Below are positions 34,135-47,315 of a DNA stretch of 64,000 bases, one piece after another. How positions within the stretch are numbered: position 1 is the stretch's first letter; every line of letters starts with the position of its first letter. The translations under genes and the position numbers were made by a program. Source of the DNA: Sternotherus odoratus (lineage: Eukaryota > Chordata > Testudines > Kinosternidae); assembly GCA_032164245.1 (NCBI GenBank), contig JAVMKO010000001.1, positions 167,081,434-167,145,433 on the forward strand, in the 5' to 3' direction. Under the pieces are notes generated by a model that saw nothing but the letters and a program-made list of their open reading frames with translations, had not been told where the DNA came from and ran no database searches.

Positions 34135-34941
34135 ATCCCTCATTCATAGATTCCAAAGCCAGAAGGGACAATTGTGAGCATGTAGTCTGACCTGCTGTAT
34201 AGTACAGGCCACAGAACTTCACCAAAATACTCTCTAGAGCACATCTTATAGAAAAAAAATCTAATCTTGATTTAAAAATTGCCATCGATGGAGAATCCAT
34301 TACAACCCTTGGTAAATTGTTCCATTGGTTAATTACCCTTGCTGTTAAAAAATTAACACCTATTTCCAGTCTAAATTTGTCTAGCTTCAACTTCCAGTCA
34401 TTGGATTGTGTTATATCTTACTCTGCTAGATGAAAGAGCCCATTATTAAATAGATACTTCTAGACTAAGATCAAGTCACTCCTTAACTTTCTCTTTGTTA
34501 AGCTAATTAGATTGAGCTCTTTGAACCTATCACTATGAGGCACACTTTCTAATCATTTCATCATTCTCATGGCTCTTCTCTGAGCTCTCTCTAATTTATC
34601 AAAACCCTTCTTGAATTCTGGACCCCAGATCTGGACAGAGAATTCCAGCAGAGGTCACACCAATGCCAATACAGAAGTAAAATAACCTCTTTACTTCTAC
34701 TTGAGATTCCCTTGTTTATACAGACGAGGATTGCCTTAGCTCTTTTAGACACACCGGGACACTGGGAGCTCATGCTCAGCTGATTATCCCCCTCAACTCC
34801 AAATCTTTTTTCAGAGTCACTGCTTCCCAGGAAAGAGTCCCCCATCCAATAAGTATGGCCTACATTCTTTGTTCCCAGAAGTATACACTTACAATAACCT
34901 GTATTAAAACACATATTGTTTGCTTGCACCCATTTTACCAA
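34133..34941 (-). pseudogene. CR1 ORF2 C-terminal remnants
   Basis: Two minus-strand frames remain. 34941-34591 has VKWVQANNMCFNTGYCKCIL, DSFLGSSDSEKRFGVEGDNQ and LSMSSQCPGVSKRAKAILVC, recognisable but drifted. 34390-34133 has KLDKFRLEIGVNFLTARVIN and QWNNLPRVVMDSPSMAIFKS. Both match the order of blocks in younger copies. Stops and frameshifts lie between them. Confidence 0.8.
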
Positions 34942-35960
34942 GTGATCCAGATCACTCTGTATCAGTGACTGTCCTCTTCATTATTTACCCCTACCTCAGT
35001 CTTTGTGACAACTGCAAACTTTACCAGTGATTATTTTGGGGTTTTTTCCAGGTCATTAATAAACATTTTAAATAGGGTAGGGCCAAGAACTGCAGCACAT
35101 CCATTCAACGATGATTCCCTGTGTACACTCACATTTTGAGACTTCTCAGTTAGCCAGCATTTCATCCAAGGTATGATATGTTAATTTGTAATTAAAAAAC
35201 TAGAGCAATATAAATGTCATGTGGCACCAAGTCAAAGGCCTTACAGAAGTCTTAATATATTACAGCAACACTATTAGCTTTATCAACCGAAGTTTTAATC
35301 TCATCAAAAAAGGTACCAAGTTCGTTTGAGAGAATCTATTTTCCATAAAACCATGTTGATTTTTCCATTAATTATATTGCCCTCCTTTAATTTCTTTATG
35401 AATAGAGTTTACCCTTTTAAAATATCAGCACAAGATTAGCGGTCTCTGAGCCCTATGGAACTTCCAGTATTCCAAGACGTACTGAAAATCAACATTCCAT
35501 GAGCTGATCAGCCAAATCTTTTTAAAACTGTAGGATCAAATTATCTGGACCTGTTCACTTAAAAATGTAGTACTTTAGTAGCTGCTGTTTAACATCCTCC
35601 TGAGTTACTAGTGGAATAGAAAGTGTCATCATCATCATTATATATTACTACATCATTTGGTTTTTTCCCCAAGGGAATAGAAATATTTATTGGACCCTGC
35701 TGCCTTTCCTGCATTATTATTGATAATTCTACCATTTTCATCTAGTAATGAATTGATACCATTGTTAGGATTATTTTTGTTCTGAATGTATATAAAGAAT
35801 TTATACAAGGAAAATATTTCTTCATACTGAACTACTCTTTCAACCCTAAAAATCACTGTGCTCCTATCACATAGGACAGCAGCTTTTCTGTAGTGGAATG
35901 GAGTGTGTGGACCATAGACAACTATGTTAAATAAGTACAATTATTACTAATATACACCTT
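34135..35960 (-). mobile_element. CR1 LINE, older minus-strand copy
   Basis: The 3' end (low coordinates) reads CATTCATAGATTCCAAAGCC and AGAAGGGACAATTGTGAGCA, a second CR1 subfamily distinct from the one at 27.5 kb. It continues through ORF2 RT remnants to about 35960, where words such as TATTGGACCCTGCTGCC and CCTTTCCTGCATTATTATTG correspond to the endonuclease-RT linker. The remnant is longer than the 27.5-kb copy but more diverged. Confidence 0.82.
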
Positions 35961-37000
35961 TAATTTTGACATATCCAATATGCTAGGGCACACCCTGCTT
36001 AGGAAGTTACTGCTATGGAGTTAAATTCTCAGACTGATTTGCTGTTTTTCCCGAGAGAAAACTCAAGACCCGAAATAGTGACATATTACAATGATGGTTG
36101 TAATTTGTAATGTAAGATACAGGTGCCATTATGAGTTATTATTACCACAGGAAACAGGTGCCTAGTAGTGGGAACTTGTGGTTCAATGGGATAACGATGC
36201 AGCATTATCTCAGTAATGGTGCTGCAGCATATGTATCACCGCAGCATCCTGTTTGATGTGAAAGACAGTTTTCAAAATATCGCAGCTGGACAAGTCTTTC
36301 CCCTCATTGGCCTACATATTTACTGAAATGTTGCAGAAGTCTGAGCTAAAGAAGCATCTACATCATCTAAAGAAGCAACTATTGTACACTGACCCTTATA
36401 CACCTTATTTGCCATGCTACTCCATCACTTTATTTTTTCAAACTAATGAGAACTGTATAAAATATATGTATAATCATGCTGCACAGTAAGAGTTAGGCTG
36501 ATATATTGGAAAAACATGAATATATAGCAATTCTCTAATCATAATCCAGATTATAGCCTGATTAGATGATGTGTAAAATATTAAAACAGGTCACAAAATA
36601 ATTCCATTGAGTTAAACAGAATTATACTGTGACTACTCACTATTTCACACAGACAGTCACTTGTCATCATTGCAACTTTCCTGGCTGTTTTCAGGACATT
36701 AGACTGAAGACAAATAATTCTGAGTCGGTTTTACAACAGAAATCCAGTGAATTATATAATCTCTTTTAAAGAGTCAGATTATCCAGAAGGCTTCCGAAGT
36801 AGTATTTTTATATATACAACAGTGCATATTTTTAATTTTTATTTTTTTATATTTTTAGTTTTACAAAATACTGATATTTCTCAGTTATCCTGTGGCTTGG
36901 TCCATCCAAACCATTCTTGGCGGCTCTGCTCTGATATTCCTTGCTGCTGCCACTCATGCTCATTTAAGATGTTGCCATACTTCGTGTTGTGGGGGCTAAT
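35961..37000. other. Unassigned AT-rich stretch
   Basis: No gene or clear repeat is seen; AT-rich, with a T-rich tract near 36830-36860. Confidence 0.35.
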
Positions 37001-37004
37001 TTTG

Positions 37005-37800
37005 TAAGGTAAGACAGGGACCAGCCCACCTGTGACACGCTCTGCTAATGAGAATGAGCCAACCCTGATTCACCTGTGAGTAATTAATTACCTACATAGC
37101 TAGGTAGCAGATAATTCGTTAGGGCACACCTGCATCTTATAAAGGGTTACGAGGGCTCAGACTGGAAACCCCAAAACACAGTAAAGGAGCTCCTGAGGAA
37201 TGGGACTGCTCAGGAAGCTGGCTAGAGAGCTCACAGGACCTAGGAAAGGTGTTCCTGGAGTGGGTTCAAAAAGGGTTATAAGTGGTAAAGGCCTGGTCCC
37301 AGTGGAAGGACCTTACCACACAGCAGCATGAGGTCCAGGTCATTGGGAAGGTGCACACTACTCCAGAGGAGAGCTGCAGAGATTTGCACTCTGCTGGGGC
37401 CCTGAGTCCAACGAATGAACCTGTCCTACGGTGATGGCAGAAAGCCTGACTCCAAAGATAGCCTTGGGTCAAGAGGGCCTTATTGGTGAACAGAGAAGGA
37501 TGGACAGACTAATATTAACTGCTCCCCTCTTCTTCAGCTAGGACACTAAGGGTGAAGATTTGCTTGCACATCTATTTGGCCTTTGATTAAATAAATTAGA
37601 CCCCCGAAGGGGCATCGTTCACCATGTACAAGTCTTGTTAAACTTACTGATATCCCATAAGGGGGAACTGAGTCATGGCCACACCTGCCACTCCACACTG
37701 TGCCACCAGTGGGCATGCTGGCCTCCCAAGGGCTAACACAAAGGGAGGCTCTGAGGATGAATGTCCACGCTATAACATCCACCAATGACCACATCTAGCA
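37005..37800 (+). mobile_element. LTR-like interspersed repeat, ends unresolved
   Basis: A block of higher GC than its surroundings that carries a TATA-like box (TCTTATAAAGGG, 37135-37146) and about 440 bp later an AATAAA-type signal (GATTAAATAAATTAG, about 37586-37600). That pairing fits a retroviral or Gypsy-type LTR or a retroposed transcript. I could not find TG...CA ends with a target duplication, so identity and limits are tentative. Confidence 0.35.
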
Positions 37801-40800
37801 TCTCTGCAGTACTTGTTGACAATAAGCACCCTCCTGCCACTGATTTATTTGGCTTTTTACCCCACTTTTGCTTCTCTTGTTTATACTGTTAAGGGATAAA
37901 TATTGTTACATTGCCACTTGAGGCAAAGTCATGTTTTGGAGCAGTATATGGACAATGTTATTTTCTGATCTATTGTATAGTTCCATGGAAGAGTTTATTT
38001 TTATTTCCTTTCTGATGTAATATACTAATGTGTCCAATTTTAAACATAACATGCCTCCATATATAATCTTTCTTTCTTCCCGCACCACAATTTCCAGTCG
38101 AATAATACGTTGTGCTACAAAGCAACCTATTGAACCTGGAGAGCATAACCTTGTAACATACAGTTGAACTTCACCTATTAGAAGTGGTATGGTTTACTTT
38201 CTTAGCAGTGTCAATTTGCATACTGATAGCTCTCTTCCTCTTTTAATCACTACATATAAAGCTACCATATTTCTGTAATAATTCCAATGTACATCATATA
38301 TTATTTCTTTTGATGTATTCAATCACTTGCAGCGGCTAATGAATTTTTCCCCCTTTTGTGCCAACGTAAATGTTTGCAGGAAATGTGATTCCTTTATTTT
38401 TTATAAAAATCAAAGAACACATATAGTCATTAATGGTTTCAAAAGAACTATATTGTTTTATGTTGAAAAAAATGACGTATCATTCCACTGCATTCTTGGG
38501 TTCTCCGCCACTTAAACGTGAAATAACTACAAAGTCAGCAACTCCTCATTATTATTAATTACTCACCATAGGGAACTGCATGCTGATGGTTTATAGTTTC
38601 ACATGGAAGAAACAGATTATTCAGTCAGAGTCAAGTGAAAGGAGTTTAGAGTCTGCTGGCTGATTGTGTCAGAATTTACCGCAGAGAGAATATGAGAGGT
38701 ATAAGTTAATGAAAAAGAATAAATAAGGTACTCACAAGGGTTAGGGGACCCATACAGTCTCCCTCAAAGGTATCAATAAGACTATACTTTCTGCAAGCAA
38801 AAAAGAGTGATGATAGAAAACATAGCTACTTCTATAAATGCTTAATGTTAGCATGCCATGTCTCACTGCATGCCCAGGGCCAAATAAACCATTAACATTA
38901 TTTCTTATTGGCAAAAGCACACAGAATTTATATGCAGAAGTCCAGGTATGTGCCTTTTTTACCGAATGCACATTTATATCACTATGTTATGAAATAGGTG
39001 AATTTAAAAATATTTTCTCTCCTCTGACAGCTTTTTGTTTTAATATATATTTCCTAGTTCGAGGCTATTGTTTACACAAAATTTCTAACAGCATTATCAA
39101 AACCAGTAGTTTAAAGTATGTTCAAACCTTCAATTTTCCCCATCACTACTCATCTCTCTTTCTGTACTGGACATGTTGACCTACATACGTGTGCGAAACT
39201 ATGCATTACTGTCAATCTGCACATTAATGTAATGGGTATTTTAAAATATCAGAGCGAGGTATTTTCCCATTTTGCAACCCAGTGAAATTGCATTTATGCT
39301 GCATTCTGTATTTTCACAAACCAGTGGAAATTCACAACTTTCCTAGCACATGAAAAAAGCTGACTGCATGTGTAAGATGTGGGAAGAAGAGTAGGTCGTA
39401 ATGGAAGTGGTCTTTTCTTTTTATTAAATAATCAATGTGATAACAGAAAATACCCCACTCTCCCCACTCGATTCACTGCTAAAGAATGAGAATTTTGTTT
39501 AACCAGATTTGTTCTCCACATTGAATGAGAGTATCAAAGATGTGATACTCTTCCCAGTTGTCTCTCCCTATTGGTTCTATCATTAAGGCTGAACCTGCAA
39601 ATATAAAATTCTCAATGTCAGCATCACTTGATGGTTCGTCAGACTTGTTGCCACTGACTCATTAATTGATTGTGGTTTCTCTTGTTTCTGGGTCAGTAGG
39701 TATCTTATGTGTAGCTATTTTACAGGTAAACATTAAATATAGCAAAACCCTTATTTATTAATGCAGTGCTACTGCAGCTTGGCAAATAAGAACAGAAAAT
39801 AATTTAACACAGAATTCTCAAACAAATTCCTTTTCATCTCCTATAACTTCCATTTTGAATGACAAAATATTCCCACTTCAAACTTGAAGTTCTCCATTCC
39901 CTAACAAGTTTTCAAATTTCCTCATTAGAGTAACTGTGATGTTGACCCTGAGCTCTGTCTTCCACTTCCAGTAAATGTCTCCTTTCATGTTGAAAGGCAG
40001 AAGAGCACTAGTTGTGCAATCCATGAAGAGAAGATGTAAAATCAGTCTCCATAAGCTGGCATTTTCACTAATAGAGATATTTTCCCAAACAGAGTATTAA
40101 CCCATTATGGATAATGCATTTGTCTCAAATTCTCAAGTTGTTTTTCCATCAGGTGTTTTGAGCAAGAAATTTTGCTTTTTATAAATATTAGAATTGCCAA
40201 AACTATGACTGTAGAGGGATTCTGTACTCTTTAAAACAATACTTTGATAGGAGTGATTTGTAATGTTACTTTTCTGATCAATTATCAACTTCTATTTACC
40301 TTTTCATCATTTGCTTGTCTTTACTATTTACATAAAGAAACATGCATTCTGCTTTCTTCTTCTTGAGTGTTGATCTTTACAAGAGTGATTCTGAATAGAG
40401 GAACACAAATATGAAGAAAAAAACACACCTGGAATTTATTTCCAAGGTAGTTGTTCATAAGAGAGATATTAACATCATTTTAAAACCAAAAATCATGGTA
40501 ATTTACTTTAGGCAATTCTATGTCAGTAGGCTGTCCTTCTAACCCTCTTTGGCACACAGACAGACTTTGTTAAGACTCATATCATTTCTCCATTTATTTT
40601 ATCTGACAAGGAATCATCCCATATGGAAGTAAGGAAGGTAAGAATTATGCTGTACAAATACAGATATACTATTTAGCTATGTTTGCTCTTGAAGTGGCAC
40701 AGCAGTCTATATTAGAATGCCAGTATAAAATGTCCAAAACCTTGGCTTTCATGTTCTCTAACTGATACACTTAGAAAAGCTGCAAAAGTGCAGCACTTTG

Positions 40801-41755
40801 GACAAGTAAAAAATCCAGTTCCCTTGAAGCCAGCAAAAACAGATGGATATTCACACACAAGATGAGGATGCCTGCTCTGCACATTATTTTATACAGTGAA
40901 GAAGGATGGATTTTAGGCTTCCTGAATTTAAGTTGCATTTATGACAGGGAGATATAAATTTCTGTAACAGTGAACTATTGCTACTTCACTAGGAACGCTA
41001 GCTACCAAGACAGCTACTCTGCCCTACAACAACAGAAGGGATGTGTCAAGAATCGCTGTATAAAGGGCAGAATTGGACGGGAATCACGGAATCAAGACAG
41101 ACAGTATTAACCTGCCATGGTCCCACATGTTGAAGATAGAATTAAAGTTACAGTGGTCCCAGAATCAAGGGCACAAAATAAACCAATCAATAAAACACAA
41201 AGGGCAAGAAATGTATACCCTAAGGCCTTTAAACAGCTGTAACCTTGGAAACCCAGCATTGCTGGTAGAATCAGGCGGCAGGGCATGAGCTATTAGAGAT
41301 GATGACGCAAACTGCTGATCCTCTGCCAATAAAATTGTGTTCAGCCTGTACCACAGTGTATGCGGATTTGCTTTCATCTTCCCTAAACTCAGTTTCCTGA
41401 TTCAGATAGTAAATTACAACAATAAGTGAAACGACAGGGCTGCTGGGGGGACAAATGTTAAATGGGGTTTCATATGGGGGTACATAAGCATTTATTGATC
41501 GATTTGCAGTTCAAACACTGAATGATATTATGGAAGCTTATTTTGGGTAAACAGCTGATTTTACAGGAATATGGGACACTTGCATGAGTCCTTGGTGGGG
41601 ACAGCAACAGCAGCATGAGCGTGAGATGGGGAGGCAGCTTGAGCATGCTCCCAAACCCACTGAAGTGATTGGGAATCTTTCCCTTGACTTCAATAGGTCG
41701 AGCAGACTAAAAAGGATCCAGGAGAAATTAGAGAGATTATCTAACTCATTTTAAG
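37801..41755. other. Four-kilobase gene-free stretch
   Basis: No gene, RNA or well-preserved transposon is recognised. Sequence is AT-rich; short open frames have no recognisable motif. Confidence 0.35.
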
Positions 41756-42400
41756 AAGTATTCTGATGTAGACTAATAGATTTTAGAGTCAGAAAGTTCC
41801 TTTAAGATAATCCTCAGGTATACCACAGACCATAGAATTTCACCCAGTAATTCCTCCACTGAGCCCAATCACCAGAGATTGGAATAAAGCACCCAATCTT
41901 GATTTGAAGATTTCAAGTGACAGAGAGTTTACCATACCTGGATGGCAATCTGCACCAATGGTTAACTGACACATTGCTAAAATTCAAACTGGAAATAAAA
42001 CCAATACAATTCCTACAAGCTTGCAGCCACTGGTCACATTACACTTTCGTTAGATGAAAGAGATCTGAGGCATAAAATATTTTCTCCCAGCATAGGTGCT
42101 TCTAGGCAGTGATCAAATTAAGCACTCCCTTCATTAAGCTGAAGTGGTAGAGTTCCTTAAGTTTCTCCCTCAGATCATTCTTGTATCTCTTCTCTGAACC
42201 ATTTCCAATTTTGCAACAACGTTTACTCTGGACTGCACAAGAGGACACAGAATGCCAGTAGTGGACTCACCAAGTGAATAGACAGAGATCATACCAAATC
42301 CCTAGTCCTGCTTAATATGCTCACCCAAGGATAAAACTGGTTCTTTTTGCAGCAACATTGCAATGGGAACTCATGTTTAGCCTAGAGTTTGTTGGGACAG
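41756..42400 (-). mobile_element. Very old CR1 3' fragment
   Basis: Reverse of the subfamily at 34.1 kb by word order: GACTAATAGATTTTAGAGTC and AGAAAGTTCCTTTAAGATAA (tail), ACAGAGAGTTTACCATACCT, AACTGACACATTGCTAAAAT, then TCTTCTCTGAACCATTTCCA (ORF2 end). Heavily mutated, with no surviving frame. Confidence 0.6.
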
Positions 42401-42661
42401 AATTTACATAGAATAGTCTTGACAGAGCTGAAAAGTCTTACACAGGCACTCTGTACTGATTTATAGAGTGCTAGTTACAGGGAATTCTCCAATTACACAA
42501 TTACTGCACTTTCAGTGTCATTCAGTTCCACTGCCCACCTGCAGTATCCCTGTTTTTATTATTTGCCCAAGTACCTTTTAGACACAAACTTTCTAAATGA
42601 TGGTGATCTCACTGCTGACATCTGCACTTGACCGTCTCTCATTCTGACACATTGTGTAGCA

Positions 42662-43495
42662 TAGCATCATAAAATATCAGGGTTGGCAGGGGCCTCTGGA
42701 GGTCATCTAGTCCAACTCCCTGCTCAAAGCAAGACTAACCACAACTAAATCATCCTAGCCAGGGCTTTGTCAAGCCTGACCTTAAAAACCTCTAGGAAGG
42801 AGATTCCACCACCTCCCTAGGTAACCCGTTCCAATTCTTCACCACCCTCCTAGTGAAAAAGCTTTTCCTAATATCCAATCTAAACCTCTCCCACTGCAGC
42901 TTGAGACCATTACTCCTTGTTCTGTCATCTGGTACCAATGAGAATAGTCTAGATCCATCCTCTTTGGAACCCCCTTTCAAGTAGTTGAAAGCAGCTATCA
43001 AATCTCCCCTCAATCTTTTCTTCTTCAGACTAAACAATCCAAGTTCCCACATCCTTCTTGTAGTGTGGGAAATGATCATTGGCAATGCTCCTATTTATAC
43101 AGCCCAAAATGTCGTTCGCCTTCTTGGCAACAAGGGCACAGCATTGACTCATATCCAGCTTCTCACCCACTGTAACCCCTAGGTCCTTTTCTGCAAAACT
43201 GTTGCCTAGCTGTTCGATCCCTAGTCTGTAGAAGTGTATCGGATTCTTCCGTCCTAAGTGTAGAACTCTACACTTGTCCTTGTTGAACCTCATCAGATGT
43301 CTTTTGACCCAATCCTCTAACTTGTCTAGGTCCCTCTATATTCTATCCCTACCCTCCAGCGTATTTACCATTTCTCCCAGTTTAGTGCCAACTGAAAACT
43401 TGCTGAGAGTGCAATCCACACCATCCTCCAGATCATTAATGAAGACATTGAACAAAACTGATCCCAGGAGCAACCCTCAGTATCTAGAGGTCCAA
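42662..43495 (-). mobile_element. CR1 LINE, younger minus-strand copy
   Basis: Close relative of the copy at 27.5 kb: tail ATAAAATATCAGGGTTGGCA, GGTCATCTAGTCCAACTCCC, then RT C-terminal coding text up to about 43495, where it is 5'-truncated. It inserted about 260 bp from the very old CR1 fragment ending near 42400. Confidence 0.9.
42792..43293 (-). pseudogene. CR1 ORF2 C-terminal remnant
   Basis: Minus-strand frames 43293-43030 ([58 protein letters not shown]) and 43085-42792 ([60 protein letters not shown]). These are the classic ending of CR1 ORF2. A frameshift near 43060-43080 with a deletion splits them. Confidence 0.9.
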
Positions 43496-44149
43496 AAAGA
43501 CAACTTGTGTTCACTGGCCTCTGTCTGAAGTTAATGAATACGTTTGAACCCCCACTCCTTCTTCATTTCCATTTCTACATACGTACACTGCATCTGTGTT
43601 TCTTGGTAGTACAATAACATTCCTTAATTATTTGAACCTAATTAGGTGCAAGGTCTTTCACTGTTTTCACTTGGCAAAGCAAAAACTACAATGACTACAG
43701 TTTCACCAAAAGAACCCTACCCTGCCTCATCCCATCTCTACTAAGAGGAAATATATGGAGATTTCTTTATTGTTCAAATGGTGAAGAACACAAAATGATT
43801 TAGTGGAAGAAATTTAGCATGACTGAAAAAATATGTAAAGCATTATGTTTTATGCATAGATTACAGTTGGTCATTGTACAGAATATGTCCATTATGATAA
43901 TAAACACATTGGTTTAAATAAAGACATATATGTGAAAAGTGTTGGTTTCCAAGGCTAAGGAACTCCTTTTCTTTAGAACAAGAGTTCAAAATCTTCTTCA
44001 CATAGTGTGGACATCAGTTTAAGAGAAAGATTGTATTATGGACTCTCACCTCCCATTCAAAGTCATGTAAAGCACCTCCCTTTATATTCATAACATCCTT
44101 ATGGCAAGTAAAGTAATTAACTTATGTGGGAAAGTAATATTAGAAAAAA
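43496..44149. other. Unassigned stretch
   Basis: No gene or clear repeat is seen. Confidence 0.35.
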
Positions 44150-44385
44150 CTTTAATGCAGGGGTTCTCAAACTGGGGGTTGGGACCCCTCTGGGGGTCAC
44201 AAGGTTCTTACATGGGGAGTTGCGAGCTGTCAGCCTCCACCCCAAGCCCCGCTTTGCCTCCACCATTTACAATGGTGTTAACTATACAAAAAAGTGTTTT
44301 TAATTCATAAGGAGGGGTCACACTCAGAGGCCTTCTATGTGAAAGGGGTCACCAGTACAAACGCTTGAGAACCACTGCTTTAATG
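44150..44385. mobile_element. hAT MITE, 220 bp, perfect 8-bp duplication
   Basis: Element 44158-44377 starts CAGGGGTTCTCAAACTGGGG and ends ACGCTTGAGAACCACTG, the standard inverted ends of a large vertebrate hAT family. It is flanked by identical CTTTAATG (44150-44157 and 44378-44385). Interior landmarks are GGGTCACAAGG and GGTCACCAG. No transposase is present. Confidence 0.95.
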
Positions 44386-45985
44386 CATTTTTACTGAATT
44401 TAAAGTGATGTAGCAGCTGGCAGCAGAACTAGTACCACATGACCACAGCTCTCCATATACCACCAGCAAATGCTCACTGGACCCAGCAGTCCATGAACTA
44501 CAGTCTAGGAACTAATACTTTAGAAATGAGGCTGACAGCAGATATTCTAAGTTGCACATTAAAATGGAAAACATCATTCTAGTAGAGGGTGGAACAGCCA
44601 TTCAGAAGACTGACTGGTTGGCCTGGATATATTTCTATCAAGGTATCGGTCACATTTTAAAAACAAAAACAAACACACTAATAACTTATTTGCAAGCACT
44701 ACTGGCTTAATATAAAGGTGGTGTGGAAGGTATAGTTCTTATATCCCAATATTGTTTTATGTACAGTAATTGTATTGGTGCCCAGTCACCATGATAATGG
44801 GCATGTTTGATTATATGAGTGAGATAGATGGATGGATGTCTATATTCCCTGAATACAAAGTACTTTCTAAATATTGTCAATGCTAATATAGAATATACTG
44901 AATGTATGAATTTAAATGTGGTTAAAACATTCAGAAATAAAAGGTATTAATCAAAAGACTCATCTAGCAATAAATCTTTCTGATGAGGAGTAAATTACTA
45001 TGTGTATTTATAATGAGACCATTGTCTTAATCATTTCAAAATACATGCTTTATTTTCAGACATGTGTAATTACCTTCATATTTCTCTCATTTACCACCAA
45101 ATTCAGTAACCATCTCAAACAGCTACAATCTGTTTGCAAACAAACCCCAGAACCTTTCTGTCTCCTTCACAGGGATCTTATTAAATCCAACACAGCAGCA
45201 GGTCTCTTCAGTAGAATCAAACCAGAATATACAGGCTGCATTCTTACACACATGATTATTATAGTTAACCATTTTGTTCTATGGACGCTGATGAATTCTG
45301 ATCCTATTCAGAAAAAAGAAAGGTCTCCTCTTTTGGATATAAGTGCACCTCCCTCCTCCCCCAAATAACATAACAGATGCTGACTCCACCCCCTCGGCAC
45401 TTAATCCTACAAAAAGGAACAGATCTGGGCTTCGATCACATTCCTCACATTTTAAAGATGCTCATCCCAGAAAAACATATATTGAAGATAGTCAGCTATG
45501 ATGACATCATAGAATTTAACTGCATTGTGTCCTTTCCCCATTGTCATTGCTTAGGTAAAGGAGAAAATCTCTCAAGGCATACTGGCAGGAAGCCATTCAC
45601 CAACCTATCAGAGAGCCATAAATTCTTTGTAAATACTTAAAAATATTAGTAGATAGACTGAGGCCATATTGCTTTCAGTCAAGTAATGAAGCATCCTATT
45701 ACTAACAATCAGGCACAATACTGAAAACAAAACAACCTCCATCAGAAAACAATTGTTTTCCTTGTGCTTGGAGGCACTCATACCCAGTTGGGTGATCAAT
45801 AGCCCAGAAAAGTTAGGTCAAAAGTATAGCTTCCTCACCCCTTTTGACTATTTTAATCATCTTAAAACATCCCTCCACCTTCAGTAGGTGTGCAAGATCA
45901 TACATATTCTATCCGGTGGAATTGAGAGTAGCAGGAGCAAGACTCATTGTTATAAGCGTCTGTCTCCTTAGCAACTGTTCACATC
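44386..45985. other. Unassigned AT-rich stretch
   Basis: No gene or clear repeat is seen. Open frames (for example 45000-45368) have no recognisable motif. Confidence 0.35.
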
Positions 45986-45989
45986 CATC

Positions 45990-46165
45990 TTAGATACTTA
46001 TGGCTCTCCCATCCCCATAGTATCTGAGCACCACACCAAATGTTACTGTATTTATCTTCATAACCCCTCTGAATTAGGGAAGTGCTACTACCTTCATAGT
46101 ATAGTTGGGAAACTGAGGCAAAGAGAGGCTAAATGACTTGCCAAGGTCACATGGGAAGTCCATAG
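45990..46165 (-). repeat. MIR-like SINE remnant
   Basis: GGGAAACTGAGGCAAAGAGA followed by GGCTAAATGACTTGCCAAGG and TCACATGGGAAG is the reverse of the MIR core segment. Upstream text (CTTCATAACCCCTCTGAATT) fits the MIR 3' side. The tRNA-like head is not clear. Confidence 0.7.
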
Positions 46166-47177
46166 TGTGAAACAATGGAAATGCCTGCAAACTATTTTAT
46201 GGTTTAATCAAATATTTGTTGAATGGCTAAACGAGAAATTACTTTGGTCCATAGTGAAGTAATTACAAACACTTCGAATTTCAAAAAGAATCCACAGTGA
46301 GTAGGTTTTAATGGATTTTATTTAATACTTTGATTCTATTTTGTATCTCATCTCTCAATACTCTTTATATGCTTAAACTATATGGAAATCTATGCTAACA
46401 CCACCATCAAAAATTCTTTCTTCTTAATTTACTTTCAATTTTTGTTTCCTACCTGGCTGTTTTGACACTACTTGACACCAAAATGCTCTGGTGTTTAAAT
46501 TATACTTTGATACCTTGAAATGGATTTTAAGCATGCACAGGAGAACAGCTTCCAACTCTATGCATCTGCACTGCTTAGACAATGCCCGTATACACAATCA
46601 CTTGAATGGTATGCTAACTACATAGCCAAATCACGGATATGCACATGTGAGGACAATGAAACAATAATAAATGTTGTTTCTAACACCCAGCATCATCTTG
46701 ATGTGAAATCCAAATTGGCAACTCTGCGTAGTGGGAGGAGAGGAAGAGACAAGCTGTGCTGTGAGTATTGTTATCTTGGGAACAAATGCCAATTTACAGT
46801 GCAGTACTTTATACAGATCTGTGCACATCCTCAGGGTTTCATTTTGCAGGGATTCATCTAAACTTTCCTTTTGGTTCATGAAGTTCATGAGCCAATAATT
46901 TTCATTCCTTTTTTGTTTGTTGTTAAAAATAAATATCTGAACCTCAGTTCAATACTGGATTGAGACCACTAACCACCTCCTGCTTTCTCACAAAAACATA
47001 GTGAAATTGTGAATTTTAATGCAAAATCATAATCTGGGCCATGTGTTCTCAAAACTGAGGCAAAGTATGTCCTTCAACCAATAGTCCCAGTATTTGTACA
47101 GTAACTCCATTTTTACAATTTCAAGAAGGTTGAGCTTAATTGTGGGTATTTTGCATAGCTAATAATGTATGCTGCGT
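46166..47177. other. Unassigned stretch with one weak exon-like frame
   Basis: No confirmed gene. A 113-codon frame at 46520-46861 has many cysteines and a good donor-like GTGAGT at about 46760, with an AG at 46541. I do not recognise the protein. Treated as chance unless conserved. Confidence 0.3.
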
Positions 47178-47260
47178 GTTTATTTAAGTTTATTTAAGTT
47201 TACTTTATTTAAGTTTATTTAAGTTTATTTAAGTTTACTTAAGCTGTTAAGTTTATTTAA
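47178..47260. repeat. 10-bp tandem repeat GTTTATTTAA
   Basis: About eight copies of GTTTATTTAA with small changes (GTTTACTTAA and a short insertion). Confidence 0.9.
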
Positions 47261-47283
47261 ATACCAATTGCCTCAAACAGCTC

Positions 47284-47315
47284 AATAAATAAATAATAAT
47301 AATAATAATAATAAT
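47284..47315. repeat. (AAT)n microsatellite
   Basis: AATAAATAAATAAT followed by about seven AAT units. Confidence 0.92.

Noticed and set aside
37005..37800. A confident LTR call
   Set aside because: No TG...CA boundaries with a matching target duplication could be found; kept only as a low-confidence repeat.
45000..45368. 122-codon frame as a membrane protein exon
   Set aside because: Hydrophobic runs reflect T-rich sequence; no motif is recognised and no good splice sites flank it.
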